From Alteromonas sp. 1_MG-2023 (GTDB taxonomy: Bacteria > Pseudomonadota > Gammaproteobacteria > Enterobacterales > Alteromonadaceae): a stretch of DNA of 64,000 nt. Under the pieces are notes generated by a model. The model made no database searches. It saw only the letters and a list, made by a program, of their open reading frames with translations, and was not told where the DNA came from. Positions 35,863-45,141 of this stretch are shown piece by piece (the first letter of the stretch is position 1; every line of letters begins with the position of its first letter). The stretch lies in the NCBI RefSeq assembly GCF_030547075.1, contig NZ_JAUOQH010000009.1, forward strand, positions 62,001 to 126,000, read 5' to 3'. The position numbers and the translations under genes are program-made.

Positions 35863-38064
35863 ATGCAGGTAACGCGGATAAAACAGATAGCGCAGCAACT
35901 AGAACATGCAACATGTTCCCAGCCGTTTTCCGTTCTTGGACCAATTGAAACAGGAAGTAAAACTAAGATTCGAGTATGGCGTCCTGACGCTTCATCCATC
36001 GAAATAAGTTGGCCAAACACCGCATTGCCAAAGGTTACACTGAAACCGCTCACTGAAGCGGGGTTATTTGAAGGTGAAATTACAAAAGCGCAAAGTGCAC
36101 AGGTTTACTCGGTTACCGTTAACAATAACAGCGAGGAGTTCACTTACTGCGACCCTTATCAATTCGCTGATAGTGCTTATCATGCTGTGCATTACATCGA
36201 CAGCAAACCAGAAAATTTGTATCACCAAGCCGGCGCCCAAATTATAACCGTTACGCCTGATAAGGGGGATGCACTCGCTGCCACTCGTTTTTGCGTTTAC
36301 GCCCCCAACGCCTCGTCAGTTTCATTAATTGGCGACTTTAACCAATGGGATGGGCGTTTACACCCCATGGAAAAAACCTCATTGGGGTACTGGGTATTAA
36401 TCGTTCCCAGTTTAGGCGAGGGGGAACGCTATAAATACCAAATTAAAGATGCTCACGGGCATGAATTACCGCACAAAACAGATCCGTTAGGGTTTAGCGC
36501 TGAACAATATCCTTCTCATGCATCAAAAATATTCAACCACGACAAATACCAGTGGAACGATGATGCATGGTTAGCATCGCGTAAGCAAAATAAGTACGCC
36601 AACCCCATGAGTATTTATGAAGTGCATCTAGGCTCGTGGAAACGCCCTGGAGCAGACAGTGGTCAGCGTTACTTAACTTACGAAGAATTAGCCGACGATT
36701 TAATTCCTTACGCAAAAGAGATGGGCTACACCCACCTTGAGCTATTACCCGTGTCGGAATTTCCGTTTGATGGGTCGTGGGGCTATCAGCCGGTTGGCAT
36801 GTTTGCGCCAACCAGTCGTTTTGGTAACCCAGATGCTTTTAAATACTTTGTTGATAAATGTCACCAAGCTGATTTAGGGGTGATTATTGATTGGGTGCCT
36901 GCGCACTTCCCTGAAGACGGGCATGGTCTAGCGCGCTTTGATGGTAGCCATGTTTATGAGTATGAAGATCCTAGACGTGGCTGGCACCCAGACTGGAACT
37001 CGTGCATTTACGATTTCGGTAAACAAACGGTTCGCCAGTTTCTCGTCGCCAATGCGCTATTCTGGCTAGATAAGTTTCACATCGATGGGCTACGTGTAGA
37101 TGCAGTTGCCTCTATGCTTTATCTCGACTACTCCCGCAATGAAGGAGAGTGGATACCTAATGTGGACGGTGGGAATGAGAATTACGAAGCCATTAGTTTA
37201 CTGCGTTGGATGAACGAGGAAGTGTATAAGCACTTCCCCGATGCCATGACCATTGCCGAAGAATCTACGTCCTTTCCGAAAGTGTCACGCCCTGTGTTTG
37301 ATGGTGGGTTAGGCTTTGGCTTTAAATGGAATATGGGGTGGATGCACGATTCCTTAACCTATATTGCCAAAGATCCTGCTTATCGTAATTACCATCATGG
37401 TGAAATTACTTTCAGTATGGTTTACGCGTTTGACGAGAATTTCGTGTTGCCTATTTCCCACGATGAAGTGGTACATGGTAAAGGTAGCATGTTACACAAA
37501 ATGCCTGGTGACGAATGGCAGCAAGCCGCTAACGTGCGCTGTTATGCTGGCTTTATGTATGGGCACCCTGGTAAAAAGCTCAACTTCATGGGCAATGAAT
37601 TTGCACAAAGCAAAGAGTGGAACCATGATACCAGCCTAGATTGGCATCTTCTTGAACACAAAAAGCACAAAGGTATTCAAAGTTTATATAAAGCGTTGAA
37701 TCAGTTTTACACCAGCACGCCTGCTATGTATGAACAAGATCATAACCACAATGGTTTTGCGTGGATTGATCATGAAAATGCAGATCAAAGTGTGGTGTCT
37801 TTTGTGCGAACGTCTTTAGACGGGAAACAAAAGGTATACGTTATCTGTAATTTTACGCCTATCCCTAGAGAGCATTACCGCGTGGGCGTAGATGGGGCAG
37901 GAGAGTTGGCACTTGCACTGAATACAGATAGTCAGGTATTTTGGGGTAGCGAATATCCCGTGGTTAGCCATGTAACCCCTACGTCGGTAGCATGGAATAA
38001 TCGTGACCACTCTATTAGTATTAATTTACCCCCGTTATCTACCGTATTTTACATCACGAAATAG
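35863..38064 (+). CDS. glgB: 1,4-alpha-glucan branching enzyme
   Basis: 733 aa, GH13. Two N-terminal beta modules, the second with SVSLIGDFNQWDGRLHPM. The catalytic barrel has WGYQPVGMFAPTSRFG, DWVPAHFP, DGLRVDAVASMLYLDYSR (nucleophile Asp), MTIAEESTSFP (acid/base Glu) and LPISHDEVVHGKGS. It makes alpha-1,6 branches in glycogen. AGGAG precedes the ATG; the glgX TTG start lies 8 bp past its stop. glgC and glgA are not in the window. Confidence 0.96.
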   Translation: MQVTRIKQIAQQLEHATCSQPFSVLGPIETGSKTKIRVWRPDASSIEISWPNTALPKVTLKPLTEAGLFEGEITKAQSAQVYSVTVNNNSEEFTYCDPYQFADSAYHAVHYIDSKPENLYHQAGAQIITVTPDKGDALAATRFCVYAPNASSVSLIGDFNQWDGRLHPMEKTSLGYWVLIVPSLGEGERYKYQIKDAHGHELPHKTDPLGFSAEQYPSHASKIFNHDKYQWNDDAWLASRKQNKYANPMSIYEVHLGSWKRPGADSGQRYLTYEELADDLIPYAKEMGYTHLELLPVSEFPFDGSWGYQPVGMFAPTSRFGNPDAFKYFVDKCHQADLGVIIDWVPAHFPEDGHGLARFDGSHVYEYEDPRRGWHPDWNSCIYDFGKQTVRQFLVANALFWLDKFHIDGLRVDAVASMLYLDYSRNEGEWIPNVDGGNENYEAISLLRWMNEEVYKHFPDAMTIAEESTSFPKVSRPVFDGGLGFGFKWNMGWMHDSLTYIAKDPAYRNYHHGEITFSMVYAFDENFVLPISHDEVVHGKGSMLHKMPGDEWQQAANVRCYAGFMYGHPGKKLNFMGNEFAQSKEWNHDTSLDWHLLEHKKHKGIQSLYKALNQFYTSTPAMYEQDHNHNGFAWIDHENADQSVVSFVRTSLDGKQKVYVICNFTPIPREHYRVGVDGAGELALALNTDSQVFWGSEYPVVSHVTPTSVAWNNRDHSISINLPPLSTVFYITK

Positions 38065-38072
38065 GAATTACG

Positions 38073-40160
38073 TTGGACGCCAAACAGATTGTCACAGAAA
38101 CAAACAAGGTTTTATTGGGTGAAGCGTTTCCATTAGGTGCAACACCTTATGATGACGGGTGTAACTTCGCCGTTTATGCGCCAGATGCTAAAGCTGTGGC
38201 CCTTTGTTTGTTCCACAACGATACTGAAGAGCCATTAGGTGAGATATTACTGCCTGAAAAAAGTGGTGATGTTTGGCATGGCTTCTTGCCCGATGTTCAG
38301 CCCGGTCACTTATATGGCTATCGCGTTGAACGGGGAGAGGGGCAACTCCATGGTGTGCCTACCGATAAACTACTTATCGATCCTTATGCAAAAAAACTAA
38401 GCAGACCCATTCATTGGGATGCAAGGCAGTACAAATACGACTCTCAGTTTATGGTACCTAAATGTGTGGTAGTCGCAGACGCTGATTACCCGCAAAGTGG
38501 TATTCGTTCGGTGAATATTCCTAAACACAAACGTATCGTTTATGAAGCGCATGTAAAAGGGCTAACTAAACTGCATCCTGATGTACCAAAGGAGCATCAA
38601 GGTAAATATCTTGGGGCATGTCACCCTGCGGTAATTGCACACCTAAAAGCATTAGGCATTACCACGGTGCAGTTCATGCCCATGTGTTCTTTTATGCCCG
38701 AACCTTATATTACCGAAAAAGGGTTAACGAATTATTGGGGCTATAACCCCGTCAATTTCTTTGCTCCTGAGCCTCGTTATGCTACCGAAGACGCCTTAGC
38801 TGAAATAAAGCACATGGTTGATGAATACCATAAAGCAGGGCTAGAGGTGATTGTAGATGTGGTATACAACCACACGGCGGAAGGTGGTAAAGGCGGCCCT
38901 ATTTTGTCGTACAAAGGTTTCTGCCCGTATCAAGCCTATTTGTTAGAACAAACTAAACGTGGAGAGTTGGTTTATTCTAACCACTCTGGCTGTGGTAATA
39001 CGGTACACACATCTCATCCTTACATGATGACACTCATACTTGATGCCATGCGCTTTTGGGCAACCACTATCGGCGTAGATGGTTTTCGCTTCGACTTAGC
39101 GGTAACACTTGGGCGTGAGCCACAAGCTTACAATAAATATGCTGGATTAATTCGCGCCATAGGGCAAGACCCTGTGTTAAAGCAAACTGTTTTACTGGCC
39201 GAACCTTGGGATATCGGGCTTGGCGGTTACCAAGTGGGTAACTTCCCCACACCGTGGTTAGAAGTTAACGATAAGTACCGAGATACAGCGCGGGCTTTTT
39301 GGCGTGGTGATGAAGGTTTAGCAGCCGATTTTGCTACTCGCTTTATGGGGTCTCGCGACTTATTTCATAAAGGCTACCGTCATATTTCCACATCGGTAAA
39401 TAATATTACCTATCACGATGGCTTTACGCTGCATGATTTAGTGAGTTATGCCGACAGGCATAACTTGGCTAACTTGGAAGATAACCGGGATGGCCACGGT
39501 CATAACTTATCGGCCAATTATGGTGTTGAAGGTGAAACTCAAGATAAAAATATACTGGCGCTGCGCGAGCGCCAAAAGCGGAACTTGTTCGCGACCCTTA
39601 TATTCTCGCAAGGCACTCCCCACATTTTGGGCGGGGATGAATTAAGCCGCACCCAATTTGGTAATAACAACGCTTACTGCCAAGACAACCCGATTAGTTG
39701 GACCCAGTGGGAAATGAATAAGCGTCAGCAAGATTTTCTCAGTTTTTGCCAGTATGTTATCCGGCTTAAACAAAGCTCAACCTTGTTAAGTGAAATAAAG
39801 TTAGAAGACGATCATTTTTCATTATCGAAAAATGTCAGTCAAATTAACTGGTATAAGCCTGACGGCACCGATAAAGCCTCAGAAGATTGGAACGCCGCTC
39901 ACAATAAAGCCTTTGGGGTGGAAATTAGAGGTTGCGCTGTGGGTGAACAAACCCCAGAACATTGGTTCTTGTGCGTGAATGCTGGTGATAGCGATGTACG
40001 GTTTAATCTGCCAAGTTTGTCACCTAGAGGTGGCTGGACGCTGCACTTAGATACCCGTTACGCTACACTGAGTGAACAGCCGAAAATCTGTATTCAAAAG
40101 GTCTTCTTACAGGCAGGTAAGTCGTTAACCTTGTTTAGTTTTAATGAGTTTACTTCGTAA
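38073..40160 (+). CDS. glgX: Glycogen debranching enzyme
   Basis: 695 aa, starting with TTG at 38073 (MDAKQIVTETNK), which has GGA 6 bp upstream; no better ATG lies near. GH13 isoamylase-type motifs: GATPYDDGCNFAVYAPDA, VVYNHTAEGG, VDGFRFDLAVTLGR (nucleophile Asp), VLLAEPWDIGLGGYQ (acid/base Glu) and NITYHDGFTLHDLVSY. It hydrolyses alpha-1,6 branches, supplying linear dextrin to malQ. A terminator follows. Confidence 0.95.
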   Translation: MDAKQIVTETNKVLLGEAFPLGATPYDDGCNFAVYAPDAKAVALCLFHNDTEEPLGEILLPEKSGDVWHGFLPDVQPGHLYGYRVERGEGQLHGVPTDKLLIDPYAKKLSRPIHWDARQYKYDSQFMVPKCVVVADADYPQSGIRSVNIPKHKRIVYEAHVKGLTKLHPDVPKEHQGKYLGACHPAVIAHLKALGITTVQFMPMCSFMPEPYITEKGLTNYWGYNPVNFFAPEPRYATEDALAEIKHMVDEYHKAGLEVIVDVVYNHTAEGGKGGPILSYKGFCPYQAYLLEQTKRGELVYSNHSGCGNTVHTSHPYMMTLILDAMRFWATTIGVDGFRFDLAVTLGREPQAYNKYAGLIRAIGQDPVLKQTVLLAEPWDIGLGGYQVGNFPTPWLEVNDKYRDTARAFWRGDEGLAADFATRFMGSRDLFHKGYRHISTSVNNITYHDGFTLHDLVSYADRHNLANLEDNRDGHGHNLSANYGVEGETQDKNILALRERQKRNLFATLIFSQGTPHILGGDELSRTQFGNNNAYCQDNPISWTQWEMNKRQQDFLSFCQYVIRLKQSSTLLSEIKLEDDHFSLSKNVSQINWYKPDGTDKASEDWNAAHNKAFGVEIRGCAVGEQTPEHWFLCVNAGDSDVRFNLPSLSPRGGWTLHLDTRYATLSEQPKICIQKVFLQAGKSLTLFSFNEFTS

Positions 40161-40183
40161 GCTTTACCTCTGACGAAAAAAAT

Positions 40184-40223
40184 AGCATACCGAACGTATA
40201 TCGACACGGTATGCTGTTCTTTA
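40184..40223 (+). terminator. Terminator of glgX
   Basis: AGCATACCG / CGGTATGCT arms, ~14-nt loop, then T-rich sequence. Confidence 0.75.
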
Positions 40224-40272
40224 TTGATACAGGTGGTATCATGCTCTCCCATCTGAATGTGAGGGTTTTTCT

Positions 40273-41826
40273 ATGCAAAATGAAGGTGGAAATAAGCACG
40301 CTGGAACAGCGTGTGATATTGGTTTTATCGGTTTAGGCGTAATGGGTAATAACCTTACAATGAACTTGGTAGACCACGGTTATCGCGTAGCGTGTTTCGA
40401 TTTAGACCAACATAAAGTTGATGCCATTCTAGCTAAAGATGCCAGCGAGCGAGATGCCAACGCTGAACCTCGTGTTGAAGGTTGCAGTTCTTACACCGAA
40501 CTACTCAGTAAACTAAAAGCCCCACATCTTATTATCCTTTCTGTGCCAGCCGGCGACCCTGTTGATCATGTGTGTAATCACCTGATTGATGCAGGTATTC
40601 ATGCCGACGATATTGTTGTAGATACTGGTAATAGTTTATGGACTGACTCCGTGGCCCGTGAAGATCAGTACAAAGGTAAGTTCATCTTCTTTTCTACTGC
40701 CGTATCTGGTGGTGAAGTAGGGGCACGTTTTGGGCCTTCATTAATGCCTTCAGGTAATCCTTATGCTTGGACTCGCATTGAGCCGGTACTAAAGGCAATT
40801 GCCGCTAAGGTAGATCCTGAAACGGGTAAACCTCTTGAAAGTTTTGTACCTGGTAAACCAATATTAGAAGGTGAGCCATGTGCCACTTATATTGGCCCTG
40901 TAGGCGCAGGTCACTACGTGAAAATGGTGCACAACGGTATTGAATATGCCGATATGCAGCTTATTTGCGAAACCTATCATGTAATGCGAGAGGCATTACA
41001 AATGTCGCCCTCTGATATTGCAGCGGTGTTTCGACGCTGGAATGAAGGCAAGCTAAATAGCTACCTGATGGAAATCAGCGCCGAAGTGCTCAACCAACTC
41101 GACCCAGATACTAATCAGCCTCTTGTTGACGTAATTCTTGATAGAGCAGGGCAAAAAGGCACGGGCCTGTGGACTGCAGTAAGTGCATTGCAAGTAGGTA
41201 GCCCAGCGCAAACCATTACGTCGGCGGTTTTTGCTCGCAGTATTTCAAGTTTGAAAGATGAGCGTGTAGCGGCAAGTAAGGTACTTTCTGGCCCAGAGCC
41301 TGTTGTACACTCTGATGAGCAAAAAGAAGACATAATCAATAAGCTAGAGCAAGCGTTATATTGCTCTAAAATTTGCGCCTATGCCCAAGGCTTCCAGCTT
41401 ATGGCCATTGCCGCTAAAGAGCATGGTTGGCATTTAGAGTTTGGTGAAATTGCCAAAATTTGGCGTGCAGGCTGTATCATTCGTGCGGTATTCCTACAGT
41501 CTATTTCTAAGGCTTATGAAAACAATGAAGAGTTGTCGAACTTGCTGATGGACCCTTTCTTTGCGAATCAAATTTCTGAATTTCAATCTGATTGGCGTCA
41601 GTCAATTGCGCAGGCCACTATTGCTGGCGTGCCGTGCCCCGCTATGATGTCATCACTAAGTTACTACGATTCGTATAGAACCGCGGTATTGCCAGCTAAT
41701 TTGCTTCAAGGCCAACGAGACTTTTTCGGTGCCCACACATACCAGCGTGTAGATAAGCCAGCGGGTAAGAAATATCACCTAGAATGGAGTGATCCCCAGC
41801 GTCCACAAATTTCTATAAAACGCTAA
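40273..41826 (+). CDS. gnd: 6-phosphogluconate dehydrogenase, decarboxylating
   Basis: 517 aa. NADP-binding IGFIGLGVMGNNLTMNLVDHG; VDTGNSLWTDS; active-site VGAGHYVKMVHNGIEYADMQLI with Lys and His; DRAGQKGTGLWTAVSAL. It oxidises 6-phosphogluconate to ribulose-5-phosphate, so it competes with edd for the same substrate. Slightly longer than the common ~470-aa form, with short insertions (for example around PETGKPLESFVPGKP). Single gene with its own terminator. Confidence 0.95.
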   Translation: MQNEGGNKHAGTACDIGFIGLGVMGNNLTMNLVDHGYRVACFDLDQHKVDAILAKDASERDANAEPRVEGCSSYTELLSKLKAPHLIILSVPAGDPVDHVCNHLIDAGIHADDIVVDTGNSLWTDSVAREDQYKGKFIFFSTAVSGGEVGARFGPSLMPSGNPYAWTRIEPVLKAIAAKVDPETGKPLESFVPGKPILEGEPCATYIGPVGAGHYVKMVHNGIEYADMQLICETYHVMREALQMSPSDIAAVFRRWNEGKLNSYLMEISAEVLNQLDPDTNQPLVDVILDRAGQKGTGLWTAVSALQVGSPAQTITSAVFARSISSLKDERVAASKVLSGPEPVVHSDEQKEDIINKLEQALYCSKICAYAQGFQLMAIAAKEHGWHLEFGEIAKIWRAGCIIRAVFLQSISKAYENNEELSNLLMDPFFANQISEFQSDWRQSIAQATIAGVPCPAMMSSLSYYDSYRTAVLPANLLQGQRDFFGAHTYQRVDKPAGKKYHLEWSDPQRPQISIKR

Positions 41827-41847
41827 TACGAGTTCTATAGTAAAATG

Positions 41848-41887
41848 AAAGGTGTACCAGACGTTTCAGGTACACCTTTTTCTTTTT
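41848..41887 (+). terminator. Terminator of gnd
   Basis: AAAGGTGTACC / GGTACACCTTTT arms, ~10-nt loop and T-run. Confidence 0.92.
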
Positions 41888-41952
41888 AAGGGGCTGGATT
41901 TAAGGGCTTGGACTCAAAGACTGATTTCAAGAAAAGGTTTATAGGAGAAACT

Positions 41953-42351
41953 ATGTCAGAACAAAAATGGCAAGAAACACTGTCGGAAGAAGAGTACCGA
42001 GTATGTCGCAATGCTGGGACTGAAAGACCGTTCACCGGCGCTCTATTAGATGAAAAGCGAGCTGGAACTTACGTGTGTAAGTGCTGCGGCGCTGATTTGT
42101 TTTCTTCCCAAACTAAGTTTGATGCTGGTTGTGGCTGGCCCTCTTTCTTTCAGCAACTTGAAAACGACAACGTAGGTTACCGAGACGACAATACTCATGG
42201 TATGCATCGTGTAGAGATTTTCTGTAAACAGTGTGATTCCCATTTAGGGCATCTGTTTCCAGACGGCCCAGAGCCTAGTGGTCAGCGTTATTGCGTGAAT
42301 TCAATTTCGCTAACCTTTAAAGGTAATGGTGATGTGGTGGTAAAAGGTTAG
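41953..42351 (+). CDS. msrB: Peptide-methionine (R)-S-oxide reductase
   Basis: 132 aa from the ATG at 41953, with AGGAG 5 bp upstream. Zinc-site CxxC pairs are VCKCCGADLF and CKQCDSHLGH; GCGWPSFFQ and the catalytic QRYCVNSISL are present. It reduces methionine-R-sulfoxide in oxidised proteins. Single gene; a bidirectional terminator follows. Confidence 0.96.
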   Translation: MSEQKWQETLSEEEYRVCRNAGTERPFTGALLDEKRAGTYVCKCCGADLFSSQTKFDAGCGWPSFFQQLENDNVGYRDDNTHGMHRVEIFCKQCDSHLGHLFPDGPEPSGQRYCVNSISLTFKGNGDVVVKG

Positions 42352-42435
42352 TCACGGGCGGCCTCTTGCTTTGCAAGGTAAACAGTCGAACAAAAAATAT
42401 ACAGACATGCTTGCGGCCACACAAAAGATAAAAAA

Positions 42436-42468
42436 AATTCGCCCTAATACGGCGGATTTTTCATTTTT
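42436..42468. terminator. Bidirectional terminator between msrB and the DUF2989 gene
   Basis: AATTCGCC / GGCGGATT arms (one G-T pair) flanked by an A-run on the left and a T-run on the right, so it can end both convergent genes. Confidence 0.75.
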
Positions 42469-42521
42469 TAGCACTTATTTAGTCTTTTTTATTGGCTAAA
42501 AAGTGTAATTCATTTTCACTA

Positions 42522-43415
42522 TTACAATCTGTTTAGCTTTAAGGCGTCGGCATCAAACCGACTATTTTCAAGTGCAGAAACAATATCTCCTACAACGCTG
42601 TTTAATATATCCACCGGTAAATTAAACTTCTGCCCAATAGCTTCCCGTCTTTTTGAAGAAATATTTTCATCAAAATACTCACTCACCCCAAGCCATACAT
42701 AAGCCATTCTGTAGTTTTCTTTATCCAAGGCTAACGATACCAAGGATAAATACACGGCAGTGTCTATGTTGTCGGTATTTTTATATAAGCTAAGTGCTTT
42801 GTATAGAGTGGAGATAGTGCGCTCAGAATTGGTTTTAATTTGCGCCGAGGCCAGAGAAATTAACAGTTCTGGATCGTTAACGTTATCGCTTGCGGCATAA
42901 CGCTCAAACCGATGAAAGGCCTGTTTATCGCCATTGCGAGACCAATGGTAATAAGAAAGGTAGGGGTCGAGAGAGTTCTTGGTTTCCCTTGCTAAACGGG
43001 TAAGTTCTCTTTGCGCTGTCATCACCCCTTTAAGGCGGGTGGCTTCTTTGCCTTTTCGCTTAACATGTTCAATATGTTGCGCTTCTTCTACGCACACTAA
43101 GTACTCTTCAAATGCTAATAACAACGGATATTTAAAGGCGTCTGAGGTATCTGCTGCGTGGTTGTATCTTAGCCTAATGATGTCGGCGCGTTCATGACGA
43201 CAACGGGCATCTAGGCTTAAATCTAAACACATTTCACTGTTAGTTTCGCAAATTTCACTGATAGTCGGTTCGAACCAATCACTACAGCCAGATAACATGA
43301 CGGTCATCGAAAAGGCGATAATAATTTTCTTATAACCTGTTGGAAAATTACTAAATAAATCGCCTCTATCGGGCTGTTTCTCTGATTTTTTGAAATTTAT
43401 CAACAATTTGGCCAT
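42522..43415 (-). CDS. DUF2989 family lipoprotein-like protein
   Basis: 297 aa from an ATG at 43415; a GTG 11 codons upstream is also open. A lipobox-like segment (IIIAFSMTVMLSGC) is preceded by about 30 residues, odd for a lipoprotein, so the true start may be later at a rare codon. After it come TISEICETNSEMCLDLSLDARCRHERADIIRLRYNH (four Cys) and a helical repeat-rich C-terminal half (PELLISLASAQIKTNSERTISTLYKALSLYKN), possibly TPR-like. DUF2989 occurs in Alteromonadales; function unknown. Confidence 0.7.
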   Translation of the reverse strand: MAKLLINFKKSEKQPDRGDLFSNFPTGYKKIIIAFSMTVMLSGCSDWFEPTISEICETNSEMCLDLSLDARCRHERADIIRLRYNHAADTSDAFKYPLLLAFEEYLVCVEEAQHIEHVKRKGKEATRLKGVMTAQRELTRLARETKNSLDPYLSYYHWSRNGDKQAFHRFERYAASDNVNDPELLISLASAQIKTNSERTISTLYKALSLYKNTDNIDTAVYLSLVSLALDKENYRMAYVWLGVSEYFDENISSKRREAIGQKFNLPVDILNSVVGDIVSALENSRFDADALKLNRL

Positions 43416-43538
43416 CCTTGTTTGTTTCTTTAAGATACTGCTCGTCACCGTCAGACGAAATCTTCACCTAGTGTACCCTAAAATTTTAAAAAGCTGACGT
43501 GTCACACATCGTTAATTTACGTCGATAAAGGCAAAAGC

Positions 43539-44984
43539 ATGAATCAACAGTTTGAGCAGGAATTACAAAGCAGCTGGCAAGAGCGTCAGGAATACGCAGA
43601 AATGATGTTGCCCCTTATCGGTAAGCTATACCGAAACAGCGCAGTTGAAATTTCAGTTTATGGTCGCTCGTTATTGAACGCCAGCGCGACTGATGTGATC
43701 AAGTCACATCGCAAAGTACGTTTGCATGAGGGAGTAAAATTGCGACTTCGGGAGAGTTTCCCAATTTTACTTGCACTAAGCGAAATGCAGATTGCACCTG
43801 CGCAAATTGATATTGGTAAGCTAGCCTTCGATTTTAATTACGGTTCGGCGGTAGACAGCGACGACTTAAATGCTTTTTTAAGTGAAAAGTTAGGCGACGT
43901 TATTGATAAAGAGGACGATCAGAAACCTCAAGACGTTGTACTTTATGGCTTTGGTCGTATAGGTCGTTTATTAGCGCGTTTGTTAATAGAACGCCAAGGT
44001 AAAAACAACAAGCTACGTTTGCGTGCCATTGTGGTACGTGGCGGGCGCGATGGTGACCTAGAAAAACGCGCGAGCTTACTGCGCCGCGACTCAGTCCATG
44101 GGCCATTTAATGGCAGCATCTCTATTGATCACGATCGCAATGCATTAAAAGCTAACGGATCATTTATTCAGGTGATTTACGCGAATAGCCCTGATGAAGT
44201 GGATTACACTAAATACGGTATCGACAACGCTATTATTGTAGATAACACAGGTATTTGGCGTGACCGCGATGGTTTAGGTTTGCACCTTAAAGCCAAAGGT
44301 GCAGCTAAAGCGGTACTGACTGCACCAGGTAAAGGCGATATCAAAAACATCGTGCATGGCGTAAACCATGATGAAATCACCCCAGACGACACCATTCTTT
44401 CTGCTGCAAGCTGCACTACCAATGCGATTACTCCTGTGCTTAAAGCACTTGATGAAGAGTACGGTATAGAAGATGGTCATGTTGAAACTGTGCATTCATA
44501 CACGAACGATCAGAACCTCATTGATAATTATCATAAAGGTGATAGACGAGGTCGAAGTGCACCATTGAATATGGTTATCACTGAAACCGGCGCAGCAAAA
44601 GCGGTATCGAAGGCCTACCCTAAGCTAGCGGGTAAGCTTACTGGTAATGCGATTCGTGTACCCACACCAAATGTGTCACTGGCGATTTTGAACCTTAACT
44701 TAGCGAAAGCGACAGACCGAGTAGCAGTGAATGAATTTTTGCGCGATGCTGCACTCTTTTCAACACTGCAACACCAAATAGATTACACCGCGAGTAAAGA
44801 GATTGTGTCTACTGACTTAGTCGGCTCACGTGCAGCCTCAGTGGTCGATTCACAGGCTACAATAGTGGCAGATAAACGTCTTACTCTTTATGTTTGGTAC
44901 GACAACGAGTTTGGTTATAGCTGCCAGGTAATGCGAGTTATTAGGGATATGGCAGGGCTTAGTTTCCCCACACTGCCGCTTTAA
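43539..44984 (+). CDS. Glyceraldehyde-3-phosphate dehydrogenase, long form with N-terminal extension
   Basis: 481 aa, about 150 longer than gapA. Residues ~1-125 form an extra helical domain not found in standard GAPDH. Then the NAD fold starts with [19 protein letters not shown], and the active site SAASCTTNAITPVLKAL keeps the catalytic Cys. The end is WYDNEFGYSCQVMRVIRDM. Long forms like this occur in Vibrio, Shewanella and Alteromonas; a role in gluconeogenic flow or alternative cofactor use is plausible but unproven here. Confidence 0.9.
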   Translation: MNQQFEQELQSSWQERQEYAEMMLPLIGKLYRNSAVEISVYGRSLLNASATDVIKSHRKVRLHEGVKLRLRESFPILLALSEMQIAPAQIDIGKLAFDFNYGSAVDSDDLNAFLSEKLGDVIDKEDDQKPQDVVLYGFGRIGRLLARLLIERQGKNNKLRLRAIVVRGGRDGDLEKRASLLRRDSVHGPFNGSISIDHDRNALKANGSFIQVIYANSPDEVDYTKYGIDNAIIVDNTGIWRDRDGLGLHLKAKGAAKAVLTAPGKGDIKNIVHGVNHDEITPDDTILSAASCTTNAITPVLKALDEEYGIEDGHVETVHSYTNDQNLIDNYHKGDRRGRSAPLNMVITETGAAKAVSKAYPKLAGKLTGNAIRVPTPNVSLAILNLNLAKATDRVAVNEFLRDAALFSTLQHQIDYTASKEIVSTDLVGSRAASVVDSQATIVADKRLTLYVWYDNEFGYSCQVMRVIRDMAGLSFPTLPL

Positions 44985-44999
44985 TATTCAATTTGAATG

Positions 45000-45028
45000 A
45001 AAACCGACCGTCTTGGGTCGGTTTTTTA
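45000..45028 (+). terminator. Terminator of the long GAPDH gene
   Basis: AACCGACC / GGTCGGTT arms, 6-nt loop and six T. Confidence 0.88.
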
Positions 45029-45054
45029 TTTGTGTAAACAAAACCGTGCCTTCA

Positions 45055-45070
45055 AGTGACATAAATCACG
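45055..45070. promoter_or_regulatory. CRP-like site before the carboxypeptidase gene
   Basis: AGTGACATAAATCACG carries GTGA-N6-TCAC, matching 8 of 10 core CRP positions, 72 bp before the start codon. Confidence 0.45.
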
Positions 45071-45141
45071 CATTGGCACATGGTATTTGTATAACTGACT
45101 ATGCTAAATTACTGCTCAAATAAAGAGGAAAACGACAGTTT

